The notes: generated by a model from the letters alone, not told the origin. 64,000 bases of DNA from Streptomyces sp. L2 (GCF_004124325.1 NZ_QBDT01000001.1:930001-994000); one strand, 5' to 3'; shown: positions 1 through 8,532, counted from the stretch's first letter. Program-made: numbers and translations.

Positions 1-3000
1 GCGGCACGTTCACCACCGATGACCGTGACTACAGCGACGACTACTACCGCCGTCTCTACACGGTCGACCGGCCCGGTGACGTCCTCACCGCCGAGCACAC
101 GGGCGCGCTCAGCCGTGCCCGCCGTGAGGAGGTCGAGCAGGCCTTCAAGAACCGCCCCTCGCCCTTCGACCCGAACGTGCTGACCTGCACGCCCACCCTC
201 GAACTCGGCATCGACATCGGCGACCTGTCCGCCGTGCTGCTCGCCTCCCTACCGCCCGCGCCCGCCAACTACGCGCAGCGCATCGGCCGTGCCGGCCGCA
301 GCACCGGCAACTCGCTCACTGTCACCTTCGTACCGCGCGGTGCCCGCAACCAGTACTACCTGCACGCACCCGAGCAGATGCTCGCGGGCCGGATCATCCC
401 GCCGGACTGCTACCTCGACGCCTCCGAGATCCTGCGCCGCCAGTACCTGGCGTACCTGCTGGACCGGGCCGCCGACCGCAGCCTGTGGCAGGGGACGATG
501 ATGCCTGAGGAGCCCATGCCGCACCGCATCGGCGTCCTCTTCACCCGAGGGCTCGCCGAGGACGGCTGGTTCCGCCGCTTCCTGGACGTCGCCCACGCCC
601 GCCACGCCGAACTCGCGTCCTCCTTCGTCCAGCTCTTCCCCGGCATGTCGCCCGAGGCCGAGCAGGGCCTGCGGCAGTTCGCTCAGCTGGAGCTGGAGCA
701 GACCGTCGGCCAGGCCGCCACCGCATGGCGCAAGCGCCTGGAGGCACTGCGCTCCCGGTCCCGGCAGATCGGCCGGGCCTTCGACGCCCTGTCCACCGCC
801 TCCGGGGACCGCGAACGCGACGAACAGCGCCGCCAGCTCTACGCCGAGCGCAGGTCGGTCAACCGGCGCAGGGACGCCCTGGTCGGCGAGAACTCGGTCA
901 ACGCCATGGTCCGTCTGGGCCTGCTGCCCAACTACACCCTCCACGACGACGCCACGCTGCTCGACGCGACGCTGTGGTGGAAGGACGCCGACGGCGAGTT
1001 CCAGGATCAGCTGACCGAGTACGGGCGGGGCTCACGCATGGGCCTGCTGGAACTGGCGCCCGGCAACACCTTCCACACCGACGGCTACAAGTACATCGTC
1101 AACGGCTTGGACCTGGGCGCCGGTGAGGGCGACACCGCCTACGCCAAGTGGCGGCTGTGCCCCGAGTGCGGCTACGTCGCCACCGCCGAGTCCGGGCTGG
1201 ACCTGACCGCCTGCCCGCGCTGCCTGACGCCTCAGATCGCCGATCCCGGCGCGCTCCACACCGTGCTCGTGCCCGAACGGGTCACCGCCCGCGAGCGGCG
1301 CGAGGACGCACGGCTCACCGACGAGCGCGACGAGCGGGAGCGGCGCCGGTTCAACGACATCACGCTGGTGGACATCGACCCGGAACAGCCCCAGGGACTG
1401 CGCGCCTGGAAGCGGGTCGGGGAGCTGCCGTTCGGTGTGGAGTTCGCCCGCGTGGCGACCATCCGCACCCTCAACCTCGGCCCGGCCGCCGCCGCGGGCC
1501 CTGAGCATCAGATCGCCGGCGACGACGTCCAGGTGCCCGGCTTCGATACGTGCCTGGAGTGCGGGGCCGTACGCGGCGTGCACCCCCAGGCATGGGACCG
1601 GACCGCCCAGCGGATCGGTACCCGGCACGCGTACTGGTGCGGCCACAAGGACGACGGGATCGACGCCGAGACGGCGTCGATGCAGCGACTCGTCCTCGCG
1701 CACGAGCTGACCACGCAGGCACTGCGGATCCTGCTGCCCGTCTCCACGATGGAACTGCAGACCCGGCTCGTGTCGTTCAAGGCCGCGCTGCTGCTGGGCA
1801 TCACCAAGCACTTTGGCGGCGCTCCCGACCACCTGCGCGTCGTACCCGCGACCATGCCGGGCGGCACCCGGGAACTGCGCCGCCGCTTCCTGGTGCTGCA
1901 CGACTCCATGCCGGGCGGCACCGGCTACCTGGAGCACCTCGCCGACGCGACCGTGCTGCACCGGGTGCTCACCCTCGCCCAGACCACCCTGCGGGACTGC
2001 CCCTGCGGCAAGGAGAACCTGCGCACCCCCTGCCACCGCTGCCTGCTGCCGCACGTCAGCAGCAACGAACACCCCTTCGCGTCGCTGCGGGTCGCCAGGG
2101 AGCTCCTGGACGAGATCCTCACGGGCTGGGACACGGAGCAGGTCGACACCCTGTCCGGGGTGCGCATCGACCAACTCGCCGAGAGCGAACTGGAGAAGCA
2201 GTTCGTCCGCACCCTCGTCGACTGGGGCAGCCGCCGCCCGGAGTCCGGCTCGGTGACGCCCCGCGCCGGGGAACGTGGCATGGAGTACGAGCTGCGCTTC
2301 ACCCGCCCGGACGGTAGCGGCACCCGCTGGCTCTTCCAGGACCATGTGCGGCAGCTGACGTCCGCGCCCAGCGAACCCGACTATCTGCTGACCCGGATCG
2401 ACGGGCCGTCGACGCGCATCGCGGTCTTCCTCGACGGCTACGCCTTCCACGCCAGCACCGGCATCAACCGGATCGCCGACGACGCCGCCAAGCGCGAGGC
2501 ACTGCGGGCCGAGGGCATGCAGGTGTGGCAGTTCACGCACGCGGACGTGATGGCCTGGAAGGCGGCGGTGGAGGGGACCGCGGACGACCGCGAGGTGCGC
2601 ACCCTTGCCGAACCGCTCCTCGGTGAGGGCGCGCTGCGGACCGCCCGGCAGATCCACCAGATGCTGACGGGCGGCGCACGCCCCGACGACACCCTGGACC
2701 CGGCACTGCGCAACCCGATCGAGACGCTGCTCGCGGTGCTCGCCGATCCTGACGCAGAGAAGTGGTCCCGCAGGGCGGCGGCGCTGATCAGCGGTTTCGC
2801 CGGGGGCGGAGCGGCGCGGCAGCAGGTCGACCGGCGTGCGGTGGGCGAGCGGCTGCCGGACGTGCTCACGGGCGGCCCCCTGCCGGTCGCCGGCAACCCG
2901 GCCGCCGCCGACGCCATCGCGATGGACGTCCGCACCCTGGGCGGGCTGCGCGTCATCGGGCTGCTCGACCGGCGGGCCGAGCCCGCGACCGGGCAGCCCG

Positions 3001-3545
3001 GGATGTCCGCATGGTCGGCCTTCACCGTGCTGGACGACCGCGACGAGGCGGTCGCCGAGCCGGGACACCGGGCACGGTGGGCCGACTGGCTGCGGTGGTC
3101 CAATCTATTGCAGCTGCTGACGGGCGACCGGGGTTCGGCACTGCCGCGTTCCTTCCACCAGGTCGCGATGTCCACGGCCGGGCAGCTCGACCCGCACACG
3201 GTCGCCCTCCTCACGGGTGCGCTGCCCACCACCACGGGCCTGCCCGACGAACTGCCGGAACCCTGGGCGGAGGCGGTCGAGTGGGCCTCCTCGCAGGCCG
3301 AGGAGCTGCTGTTCGCCCTGTGCCGGGAAGCCCGCACCCGTCACTTCGGCGCCCCGGAGGTCGGCTTCGAGCTTGACGACCGGGTCGCACAGCAGGCGGA
3401 ACTCGCCTGGCCGGACGCCAGGGTGGCGGTGTTCCTCGACGTGGACGAGCACCGTGACACCGCGTTCGCGGAGGCCGGCTGGCACGTCGTACACGCCGAA
3501 ACAGTTGATGTGGCCGAGTTGGCCGAGCGTTTGGAGAATGTGTGA
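1..3545 (+). CDS. Superfamily-2 helicase with DUF1998-like region (5'-truncated)
   Basis: The reading frame is open from base 3, so the gene starts upstream and only the C-terminal ~1180 codons are here. Helicase motif V-like LELGIDIGDLS lies near 200-230 and motif VI QRIGRAGR near 275-300, so the window opens inside the second RecA domain. Zinc-type cysteine pairs follow (CPECG...CPRC near 1160-1225; CLECG near 1552; CPCG...CHRCL near 1988-2050). With the preceding MPGGTGYLEHL stretch they resemble the DUF1998 region of DISARM DrmA/DrmB-type and related helicases. After the helicase, EPDYLL (near 2375) and IAVFLDGYAFH (near 2418) resemble a Vsr/DUF559 nuclease fold; a shorter echo, VAVFLDVDEH, lies near 3423. 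The stop overlaps the next start (TGATG), so the two are coupled. Helicase assignment is firm; nuclease-like tail and defence role are inferred. Confidence 0.85.
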   Translation, partial: GTFTTDDRDYSDDYYRRLYTVDRPGDVLTAEHTGALSRARREEVEQAFKNRPSPFDPNVLTCTPTLELGIDIGDLSAVLLASLPPAPANYAQRIGRAGRSTGNSLTVTFVPRGARNQYYLHAPEQMLAGRIIPPDCYLDASEILRRQYLAYLLDRAADRSLWQGTMMPEEPMPHRIGVLFTRGLAEDGWFRRFLDVAHARHAELASSFVQLFPGMSPEAEQGLRQFAQLELEQTVGQAATAWRKRLEALRSRSRQIGRAFDALSTASGDRERDEQRRQLYAERRSVNRRRDALVGENSVNAMVRLGLLPNYTLHDDATLLDATLWWKDADGEFQDQLTEYGRGSRMGLLELAPGNTFHTDGYKYIVNGLDLGAGEGDTAYAKWRLCPECGYVATAESGLDLTACPRCLTPQIADPGALHTVLVPERVTARERREDARLTDERDERERRRFNDITLVDIDPEQPQGLRAWKRVGELPFGVEFARVATIRTLNLGPAAAAGPEHQIAGDDVQVPGFDTCLECGAVRGVHPQAWDRTAQRIGTRHAYWCGHKDDGIDAETASMQRLVLAHELTTQALRILLPVSTMELQTRLVSFKAALLLGITKHFGGAPDHLRVVPATMPGGTRELRRRFLVLHDSMPGGTGYLEHLADATVLHRVLTLAQTTLRDCPCGKENLRTPCHRCLLPHVSSNEHPFASLRVARELLDEILTGWDTEQVDTLSGVRIDQLAESELEKQFVRTLVDWGSRRPESGSVTPRAGERGMEYELRFTRPDGSGTRWLFQDHVRQLTSAPSEPDYLLTRIDGPSTRIAVFLDGYAFHASTGINRIADDAAKREALRAEGMQVWQFTHADVMAWKAAVEGTADDREVRTLAEPLLGEGALRTARQIHQMLTGGARPDDTLDPALRNPIETLLAVLADPDAEKWSRRAAALISGFAGGGAARQQVDRRAVGERLPDVLTGGPLPVAGNPAAADAIAMDVRTLGGLRVIGLLDRRAEPATGQPGMSAWSAFTVLDDRDEAVAEPGHRARWADWLRWSNLLQLLTGDRGSALPRSFHQVAMSTAGQLDPHTVALLTGALPTTTGLPDELPEPWAEAVEWASSQAEELLFALCREARTRHFGAPEVGFELDDRVAQQAELAWPDARVAVFLDVDEHRDTAFAEAGWHVVHAETVDVAELAERLENV

Positions 3546-5686
3546 TGTCCAAGGCCCAGGTCGTCATGGCGGACGTCTTCGGCAAGTACTACGACAAGCT
3601 CGACGGGTCGGTCCAGGCACAGGTCCTGCAGTTCATCATGAAGATGCAGCGCGACCCGGACGCCAACGGCCTCAACCTCAAGCCGCCGAAAGGCGCCGAG
3701 GACAAGCGGGTGCGCACCGCCAGGATCAACGACAACTTCCGCGCGGTCCTGATGCACTATGCCGACCGGATCTACTACCTGGTCGCGGTGCTGCCGCACG
3801 ACGACGCCTACACCCTCGCGTCCCACATCATCTTCGACATCAACAAGGTCACCGGCGGCGTCGAGCTGATCAACCTCGCGAGCCTCCACGGCACCCTGAG
3901 CGGGCAGCCCGCCCAGGCACCCGCCACCGAGCAACCGTCCGTCTTCGCCCACGTCTCCGACGCCGACTTCGACCGGCTCGGCGTGCACCCCTCGGTCGTA
4001 CCGGCGTTGCGGGAGATCCGCAGCATCGACGCGATACTCGGCTTCGTGGAGCATCTGCCCAAGCTCGCCAGGGACGTGATCCTCTGCCTCGCCGACGGTA
4101 TGACCGTCGAGGACGTCTGGGAGCACGTCAGTTCGGTCGCCGCGACCACTGACACCATCGACCCGGACGACTACGAGGCCGCCAACGAGCGCCCCGCGAC
4201 CAAGGAGTCCTTCGTCGTCACCGGCGACGTCGCCGAGTTCGGCCGGATCATGTCCGAGCCGCTGTCGGCCTGGCGGATCTTCCTGCACCCGGCCCAGCGC
4301 GCCCTGGCCGAGCGCAAGACTCCCAACAAAGGCTCGGTACGGGTCACCGGCGGCCCCGGCACGGGCAAGACCGTCGTCGCCCTGCACCGGGTCAAGGCCC
4401 TGGCCGAACGGCTGCCGCCCGGCCAGGCGATCCTGCTCACCACCTACACCACCACGCTCGCCGAACTGCTGCGCTCGCTCCTTGAGGACCTCGGCGGCAC
4501 CCAGCTCACCGCGAAGGTGGACGTCCGCAACATCGACAAGGTCGCCTACGGCATCGCCAAGGAGGTCTTCGGCGCGAAGACCCCCAAGTCGCTCGGCGAC
4601 GACGAGATCCGCAGGCGCTGGGAGGACCTGGCCGAGGAACAGCAGCCGCACCGCTGGGACGCGCGTTTCCTGGAGGCCGAGTGGAAGCAGGTCGTGCTCG
4701 CCCAGGACGTGCGCAGCCGCGACGAGTACCTCGTCGCCAGCCGGGCCGGTCGCGGCCGGCGCCTCAACCGCCCGGAACGGGCGCAGGTGTGGGGGCTGAT
4801 CGAGGCGTTCGAGCACCGGCTGGACGCGGCCGGTGAGGTCGGCGTCACCCAACTCGCGGCGCAGGCCGCCCGGATCGCCTCGGGCTGGAGCGACGAGACC
4901 CGCCCGTACCGGCACATCGTCGTGGACGAGGCCCAGGACCTGCACGCCGCGCACTGGAAGCTGCTGCGGGCGCTCGTCCCGGTCGGCGAGGACGACCTCT
5001 TCATCGTCGGCGACGCCCACCAGCGGATCTACGACAACCGGACCGCGCTGAGCACCCACGGCATCAACGTGCGGGGCAGACGCTCCAGGCGACTGACCCT
5101 GAACTACCGCACGACCCGTCAGATCCTCGGAACGTCGCTGAGCCTGCTGGGCGACGCGAGCTTCGACGACCTCGACGACGCGACCGAGGACCTGGGTGGC
5201 TACCGCTCCGTTCTCGGCGGGGCGAAGCCCGAGTTGACCGAGTACCCGAGCACGGCCGCCGAACTCGCGGGCCTGGCCGGACGGGTCGGGGAATGGCTGG
5301 GCGAGGGGCTGAAGGAGGACGAGATCGTCGTCACCGCCCGCACCAACAAGCTCGCGGACGGGGCGGTGGAGGCGTTGCACAACGCGGGGATCAAGGCTGT
5401 CAGGGTGAAGCCGCGGCAGACTCCGGCGATCGGTTCCGGGGTGCACGTGATGACGATGCACCGGATCAAGGGCCTGGAGTACCGCGCGGTCGCCATCATC
5501 GGAGCGGGCGCGGATCACGTGCCGCAGCCCGGCGCCGTCACCCCGGCCTCCGAGGACCGTACCCAGCACGACCGCGACCTGCAGCGCGAGCGCTCACTGC
5601 TGTTCGTCGCGGCCACCAGGGCCCGCGAACAGCTCTCCATCACCTGGGCCGGACCACGCAGCCCGTTCCTGGAGGGAAGCCACTGA
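3545..5686 (+). CDS. UvrD-family helicase with N-terminal RelE/ParE-like domain
   Basis: A 713-aa protein; ATG 3545 has GGAG 7 nt upstream (GTG 3542 is an in-frame alternative). Residues ~1-115 resemble the RelE/ParE toxin fold: VRTARINDNFRAVLMHY followed by IYYLVAVLPHDDAY. A superfamily-1 helicase core follows: Walker A GGPGTGKTVV near residue 268, motif II VVDEAQDL near 458, motif III VGDAHQRIYDNR near 488, NYRTTRQI near 520, motif V MTMHRIKGLEYRAVAI near 637, motif VI LLFVAATRAREQL near 680. It probably unwinds or translocates on DNA. The toxin-like domain may act as an RNase or only as a binding module; its catalytic residues cannot be judged by eye. It sits between an SF2 helicase and a PtuAB-like pair. 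Confidence 0.85.
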   Translation: MSKAQVVMADVFGKYYDKLDGSVQAQVLQFIMKMQRDPDANGLNLKPPKGAEDKRVRTARINDNFRAVLMHYADRIYYLVAVLPHDDAYTLASHIIFDINKVTGGVELINLASLHGTLSGQPAQAPATEQPSVFAHVSDADFDRLGVHPSVVPALREIRSIDAILGFVEHLPKLARDVILCLADGMTVEDVWEHVSSVAATTDTIDPDDYEAANERPATKESFVVTGDVAEFGRIMSEPLSAWRIFLHPAQRALAERKTPNKGSVRVTGGPGTGKTVVALHRVKALAERLPPGQAILLTTYTTTLAELLRSLLEDLGGTQLTAKVDVRNIDKVAYGIAKEVFGAKTPKSLGDDEIRRRWEDLAEEQQPHRWDARFLEAEWKQVVLAQDVRSRDEYLVASRAGRGRRLNRPERAQVWGLIEAFEHRLDAAGEVGVTQLAAQAARIASGWSDETRPYRHIVVDEAQDLHAAHWKLLRALVPVGEDDLFIVGDAHQRIYDNRTALSTHGINVRGRRSRRLTLNYRTTRQILGTSLSLLGDASFDDLDDATEDLGGYRSVLGGAKPELTEYPSTAAELAGLAGRVGEWLGEGLKEDEIVVTARTNKLADGAVEALHNAGIKAVRVKPRQTPAIGSGVHVMTMHRIKGLEYRAVAIIGAGADHVPQPGAVTPASEDRTQHDRDLQRERSLLFVAATRAREQLSITWAGPRSPFLEGSH

Positions 5687-5730
5687 CCTGCGGTGACGCG
5701 ACACAACGCCGCCGCGTTAGAGTCACCACG

Positions 5731-5751
5731 GAGCCGGCCGTCGTCCGGCTC
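5731..5751 (+). promoter_or_regulatory. Small hairpin in the gap before the ATPase gene
   Basis: GAGCCGG (5731-5737) and CCGGCTC (5745-5751) form a perfect 7-bp stem with a 7-nt loop in the 97-nt gap between the UvrD-like gene and the PtuA-like gene. It could be an attenuator or a partial terminator, which would let the PtuAB pair be expressed separately from the helicases. Function is inferred only from the structure. Confidence 0.35.
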
Positions 5752-5783
5752 TCACCTCAGAACGGGATCCGGGCGGACGAGAC

Positions 5784-7160
5784 ATGTACCTGAAGAACCT
5801 TCGCCTACGGAACATCAGGTCGTTCCACGGTGCACGCGACGTCGACCTGGACCTGACCAGGCCCGACGGCTCCTACGCCGGCTGGACGGTCCTGGCGGGC
5901 CGCAACGGCTCGGGGAAGACGACCCTGCTGCGCGCGGTCGCCCTGACGATCAGCGGACCTGCCGTGGCCCGCAGTCTCGTCCCCGGGTTCGACACCTGGG
6001 TCTCGCGAGACGAGACGGTGGCGAAAGCCGAGGTGTGCCTGGTCCATGACCCGGAGCAGGACCAGTTCACCACCGGGCGGCGTCCGGTCCGCCCGATCTG
6101 GGCCGGGCTGCGCTGGACCGCGGCGGAGCAGACGTCTCTCTCCGGCAAGCCGGGTTCCAGCAGGGCCGGGCAGCCGGCGCTGAACGCCATCGGCTACCAG
6201 AAGGAACGCCCCGTCGCCCAGCGCGGCCCATGGGCAGACAATCCGGTGGGATGGTTCTGCGCGGGGTACGGTCCCTTCCGCAGGCTCGCCGGGGGATCGA
6301 GCGACATCCAGCGGCTGATGTCCAGCTCAGGCGCGGTCGCCCGGCTGACTAGCCTCTTCCACGAGGACGCGTCGCTGGCGGAAGGCGTGAGCTGGCTCAT
6401 CGAGCAGCACCTGCGCGCATTCGAGGACCGCGACGGCGCCCGGGACCTCAAGGCGGCCGCTCTCGCCATCCTGGGTGACGACCTGCTGCCCGACGACTAC
6501 CGGATCGACAACGTCGACTCCGAGGGCCTGTGGGTCGTCAACCGCAACCATCGGTTCCCGCTGCGGGAGATGAGCGACGGCTACCGCACGGTGGCTGCCC
6601 TGGTCGTGGACATCCTCAAGCAGATCCATGACGCCTACGGCGAACTCGTCCTGGACACGACGGACGGCACGCCGAACGTTCCGAGTTCCGGGGTCGTCAT
6701 CATCGACGAGATCGACGCCCATCTGCACGTGTCCTGGCAGAAGCGCATCGGCGGCTGGCTGAAGGCGCACTTCCCGAACATCCAGTTCATCGTCACCACG
6801 CACAGCCCCTACGTCTGCCAGGCAGCGGACCCGGGCGGACTGATCCGGCTGCCGGGCCCCGACGAGGAGGGCCCTGTGGAGGTCGTGCCCCAGCACCTCT
6901 ACGACCGCATCATCTTCGGCAGCGGCGACGACGCCGTACTCTCGGACCTGTTCGGGCTCGACACCCCCTACTCCGACCAGGCCGAAGAGAAGCGGGAAGA
7001 ACTCCTCGCCCTGGAACTGGACGTCGTGCGAGGCCGCGCCAGCGAAGAGGAAAAGGACCAATACCGCCACCTGAAGCGCAAGTTGGCCAGTTCACCGGCA
7101 GCTCGCGTCGATGAAATCGCAGCCGGGCTCCACTCCCGCCGTCCACGGCGCGATTCATGA
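5784..7160 (+). CDS. ptuA: PtuA-like AAA ATPase (Septu-type defence)
   Basis: A 458-aa ABC/SMC-type ATPase. It opens with the RecF/OLD-like MYLKNLRLRNIRSF, Walker A GRNGSGKTT at residues 39-47, a degenerate signature EMSDGYR near 261, Walker B VVIIDEIDAHLH near 304-315, and a switch-region TTHSPYV near 335. This order with a short coiled insert is typical of AAA_21-type ATPases such as PtuA. Its stop overlaps the start of an HNH nuclease (ATGA), the defining Septu pairing; the same pair also serves as effector of Eco7-type retrons. PtuA is expected to form an ATP-regulated assembly that holds PtuB in check. No reverse transcriptase or retron RNA is seen in this window, although the upstream end of the operon is cut off. 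Confidence 0.8.
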   Translation: MYLKNLRLRNIRSFHGARDVDLDLTRPDGSYAGWTVLAGRNGSGKTTLLRAVALTISGPAVARSLVPGFDTWVSRDETVAKAEVCLVHDPEQDQFTTGRRPVRPIWAGLRWTAAEQTSLSGKPGSSRAGQPALNAIGYQKERPVAQRGPWADNPVGWFCAGYGPFRRLAGGSSDIQRLMSSSGAVARLTSLFHEDASLAEGVSWLIEQHLRAFEDRDGARDLKAAALAILGDDLLPDDYRIDNVDSEGLWVVNRNHRFPLREMSDGYRTVAALVVDILKQIHDAYGELVLDTTDGTPNVPSSGVVIIDEIDAHLHVSWQKRIGGWLKAHFPNIQFIVTTHSPYVCQAADPGGLIRLPGPDEEGPVEVVPQHLYDRIIFGSGDDAVLSDLFGLDTPYSDQAEEKREELLALELDVVRGRASEEEKDQYRHLKRKLASSPAARVDEIAAGLHSRRPRRDS

Positions 7161-7903
7161 TCCGAGTGACGAGGGTGCCACTCCCGCAGTCGACGCTGAC
7201 TTCCATGGCCGGCTACACCGGTGACATCGGGCAGGCCGCTGCACCCAAGACGCGAGCGGGGCAGTTATGGAAGCACACGTCCGTCCGCAGGCACATACAC
7301 CCCGTGCTGAGAAGCGCCCTCGCGGAGATGGCACCCGGGCTGGAGCGGTGCATGTACTGCGGGGACAACCAGGGCACGGACATCGACCACTTCGAGCCCG
7401 TCCGTGTCAATCCGTTACGGACCTTCGACTGGAACAACCACCTGCTGGCGTGCTCCCTGTGCAACAGCCACCTCAAACGTGGCCTCTTCCCCCTCGCCAA
7501 CGACGGCACGCCCCTGCTCATCGACCCGAGCAGTGAGGATCCCGCTCCGCATCTACACCTCTCGCTCGCTGCCGGCGAATACATCGATCTCACCGACAGG
7601 GGCACCGCCACGATCAAGGTCTTCGGTCTCAACCGGAGAATCCTCGTCCGAGGACGGCTCAATGCTTACCGGATCACCCCGCTTCTGCTGAACAAGTGGC
7701 GTACTGCCTTCGAAAAGGACGACCTGGAGGAGGTGGCAGCCTGCGCGGCAACCGTCTGGGAGCAGCCCACCGCCGACGTTGTTCATGCCATGTTCCACCA
7801 AGCAGTCGTCCCGGGCGCCGAGGACATCTTCACCGACGAGTCCGACACCCTCGCTCTGCTGCGTGATCCGGTGATCCGTACCGGACTGCTGGGCACCTGC
7901 TAG
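7157..7903 (+). CDS. ptuB: PtuB-like HNH endonuclease
   Basis: A 248-aa protein with an HNH zinc-nuclease core: CMYC at residues 65-68, the DIDHFEP catalytic aspartate/histidine at about 77-78, NNH at 93-95, and CSLC at 99-102 followed by NSH. This is the standard HNH arrangement with two structural CxxC pairs. The ATG lies inside the stop of the PtuA-like gene (ATGA), so the two are translationally coupled. In Septu systems the HNH protein is the nucleic-acid-cutting effector activated on infection. The codon third positions toward the end are less G/C-rich than in neighbouring genes, consistent with acquisition. The same frame continues without stops for 56 codons after the TAG, which may mean the gene was once longer. 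Confidence 0.82.
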   Translation: MIRVTRVPLPQSTLTSMAGYTGDIGQAAAPKTRAGQLWKHTSVRRHIHPVLRSALAEMAPGLERCMYCGDNQGTDIDHFEPVRVNPLRTFDWNNHLLACSLCNSHLKRGLFPLANDGTPLLIDPSSEDPAPHLHLSLAAGEYIDLTDRGTATIKVFGLNRRILVRGRLNAYRITPLLLNKWRTAFEKDDLEEVAACAATVWEQPTADVVHAMFHQAVVPGAEDIFTDESDTLALLRDPVIRTGLLGTC

Positions 7904-8044
7904 GTCAGCGCTCTGCGCAAGGACGTTCTCGCTGAGAGCTTCCCTCGAGAGAAGAAATGGGAGGACACCGCCGTGAAGCTGAGTTCGGCGGTCGGTGACA
8001 TCACCGAAGTGGCAGGCTGCACCCGGGTAACAGTCCCTGAAGTA

Positions 8045-8109
8045 TCCGTGCGGCTTGCTGCTCCCCAGACATAGGTCAGATTCGCCGCAATCTCAGCGAG
8101 CCGCACGGA
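8045..8109. repeat. Long inverted repeat
   Basis: TCCGTGCGGCT (8045-8055) pairs perfectly with AGCCGCACGGA (8099-8109). The stem continues inward through one G-U pair into GCTG/CAGC (8057-8060 with 8094-8097), giving about 16 paired positions around a ~33-nt loop. It lies over the end of the open frame after ptuB. It may end the defence operon transcript or be left over from an integration event. Confidence 0.5.
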
Positions 8110-8377
8110 CGCATCGCACAGACCCTGCTCAATGCCGTCATCATCTTCATGGCGAACCTCAGAGCGATCCGACGGTTCCTCCCCCGCGACCAAGGCATCC
8201 AGCCCCGCAAGGCCAGCACACAGAGCGCCGTAACCCAACCCGTTGAACCCTCTGCCCCGTCCCTGGCGCGACCGCTTCCGACCGGGCAGGTCGAGCCTTG
8301 GCCACGCGAATGACGCACCTCCGCCGCACCCCCTCATCGAGCCGATCATGAGGCTCAAGGCCCCAGAAACGACGAAA

Positions 8378-8405
8378 TACCGGTGAGTCACATGACTCAC
8401 CGGTA
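8378..8405 (-). terminator. Terminator-like palindrome downstream of tRNA-Leu
   Basis: A perfect 13-bp inverted repeat, TACCGGTGAGTCA (8378-8390) and TGACTCACCGGTA (8393-8405), with a 2-nt centre. It lies 42 nt beyond the tRNA 3' end in the tRNA's direction and is followed on that strand by a short T-containing run. Such a tight palindrome could also be a protein-binding site, for example for an integrase or regulator. Confidence 0.55.
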
Positions 8406-8447
8406 ATTCGTGAACGCTTCGGGACGATCTCGTGAACGTCCCACTTG

Positions 8448-8532
8448 TGTCCGAGGGGGGACTTGAACCCCCACGCCCGATAAAGGGCACTAGCACCTCA
8501 AGCTAGCGCGTCTGCCATTCCGCCACCCGGAC
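8448..8532 (-). tRNA. tRNA-Leu (anticodon GAG)
   Basis: An 85-nt class II tRNA on the minus strand. The acceptor stem pairs GTCCGGG with CTCGGAC (one G-U), with discriminator A and no encoded CCA. The anticodon stem CTAGC/GCTAG encloses the loop TTGAGGT, so positions 34-36 read GAG, decoding CUC/CUU leucine. The long variable arm contains TGCCCTTTATCGGGCG and the T arm contains GGTTCAAGTCC. Its 3' end points toward the defence genes, the orientation expected of an attachment site. Confidence 0.95.

Larger units (their letters stand above)
7904..8447. other. Non-coding or decayed stretch between ptuB and tRNA-Leu
   Basis: No convincing gene. The ptuB frame stays open from 7904 to a TAG at 8072-8074 and reads plausibly (ALRKDVLAESFPREKKWE...), but lacks a good start and has weak third-position bias, so it looks like a remnant. 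A long hairpin (8045-8109) and the tRNA terminator palindrome (8378-8405) lie in the stretch. TCGTGAACG occurs twice, near 8408 and 8430. This is where an element inserted at the tRNA 3' end would have its junction. Confidence 0.5.

Noticed and set aside
1..5686. Canonical DISARM or Gabija
   Set aside because: No methyltransferase, phospholipase-D protein or OLD-type GajA is seen in the window; the UvrD-like gene has a RelE-like domain and its partner is PtuAB. Genes before base 1 are unseen, so a larger system is not excluded.
5784..7903. Retron Eco7-type system
   Set aside because: PtuAB is the effector pair of that type, but no reverse transcriptase or msr/msd RNA region is visible in the window.
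7900..8496. A 198-codon minus-strand frame across the tRNA-Leu gene
   Set aside because: It overlaps the tRNA and the inverted repeats, has no family signal and shows weak codon bias.
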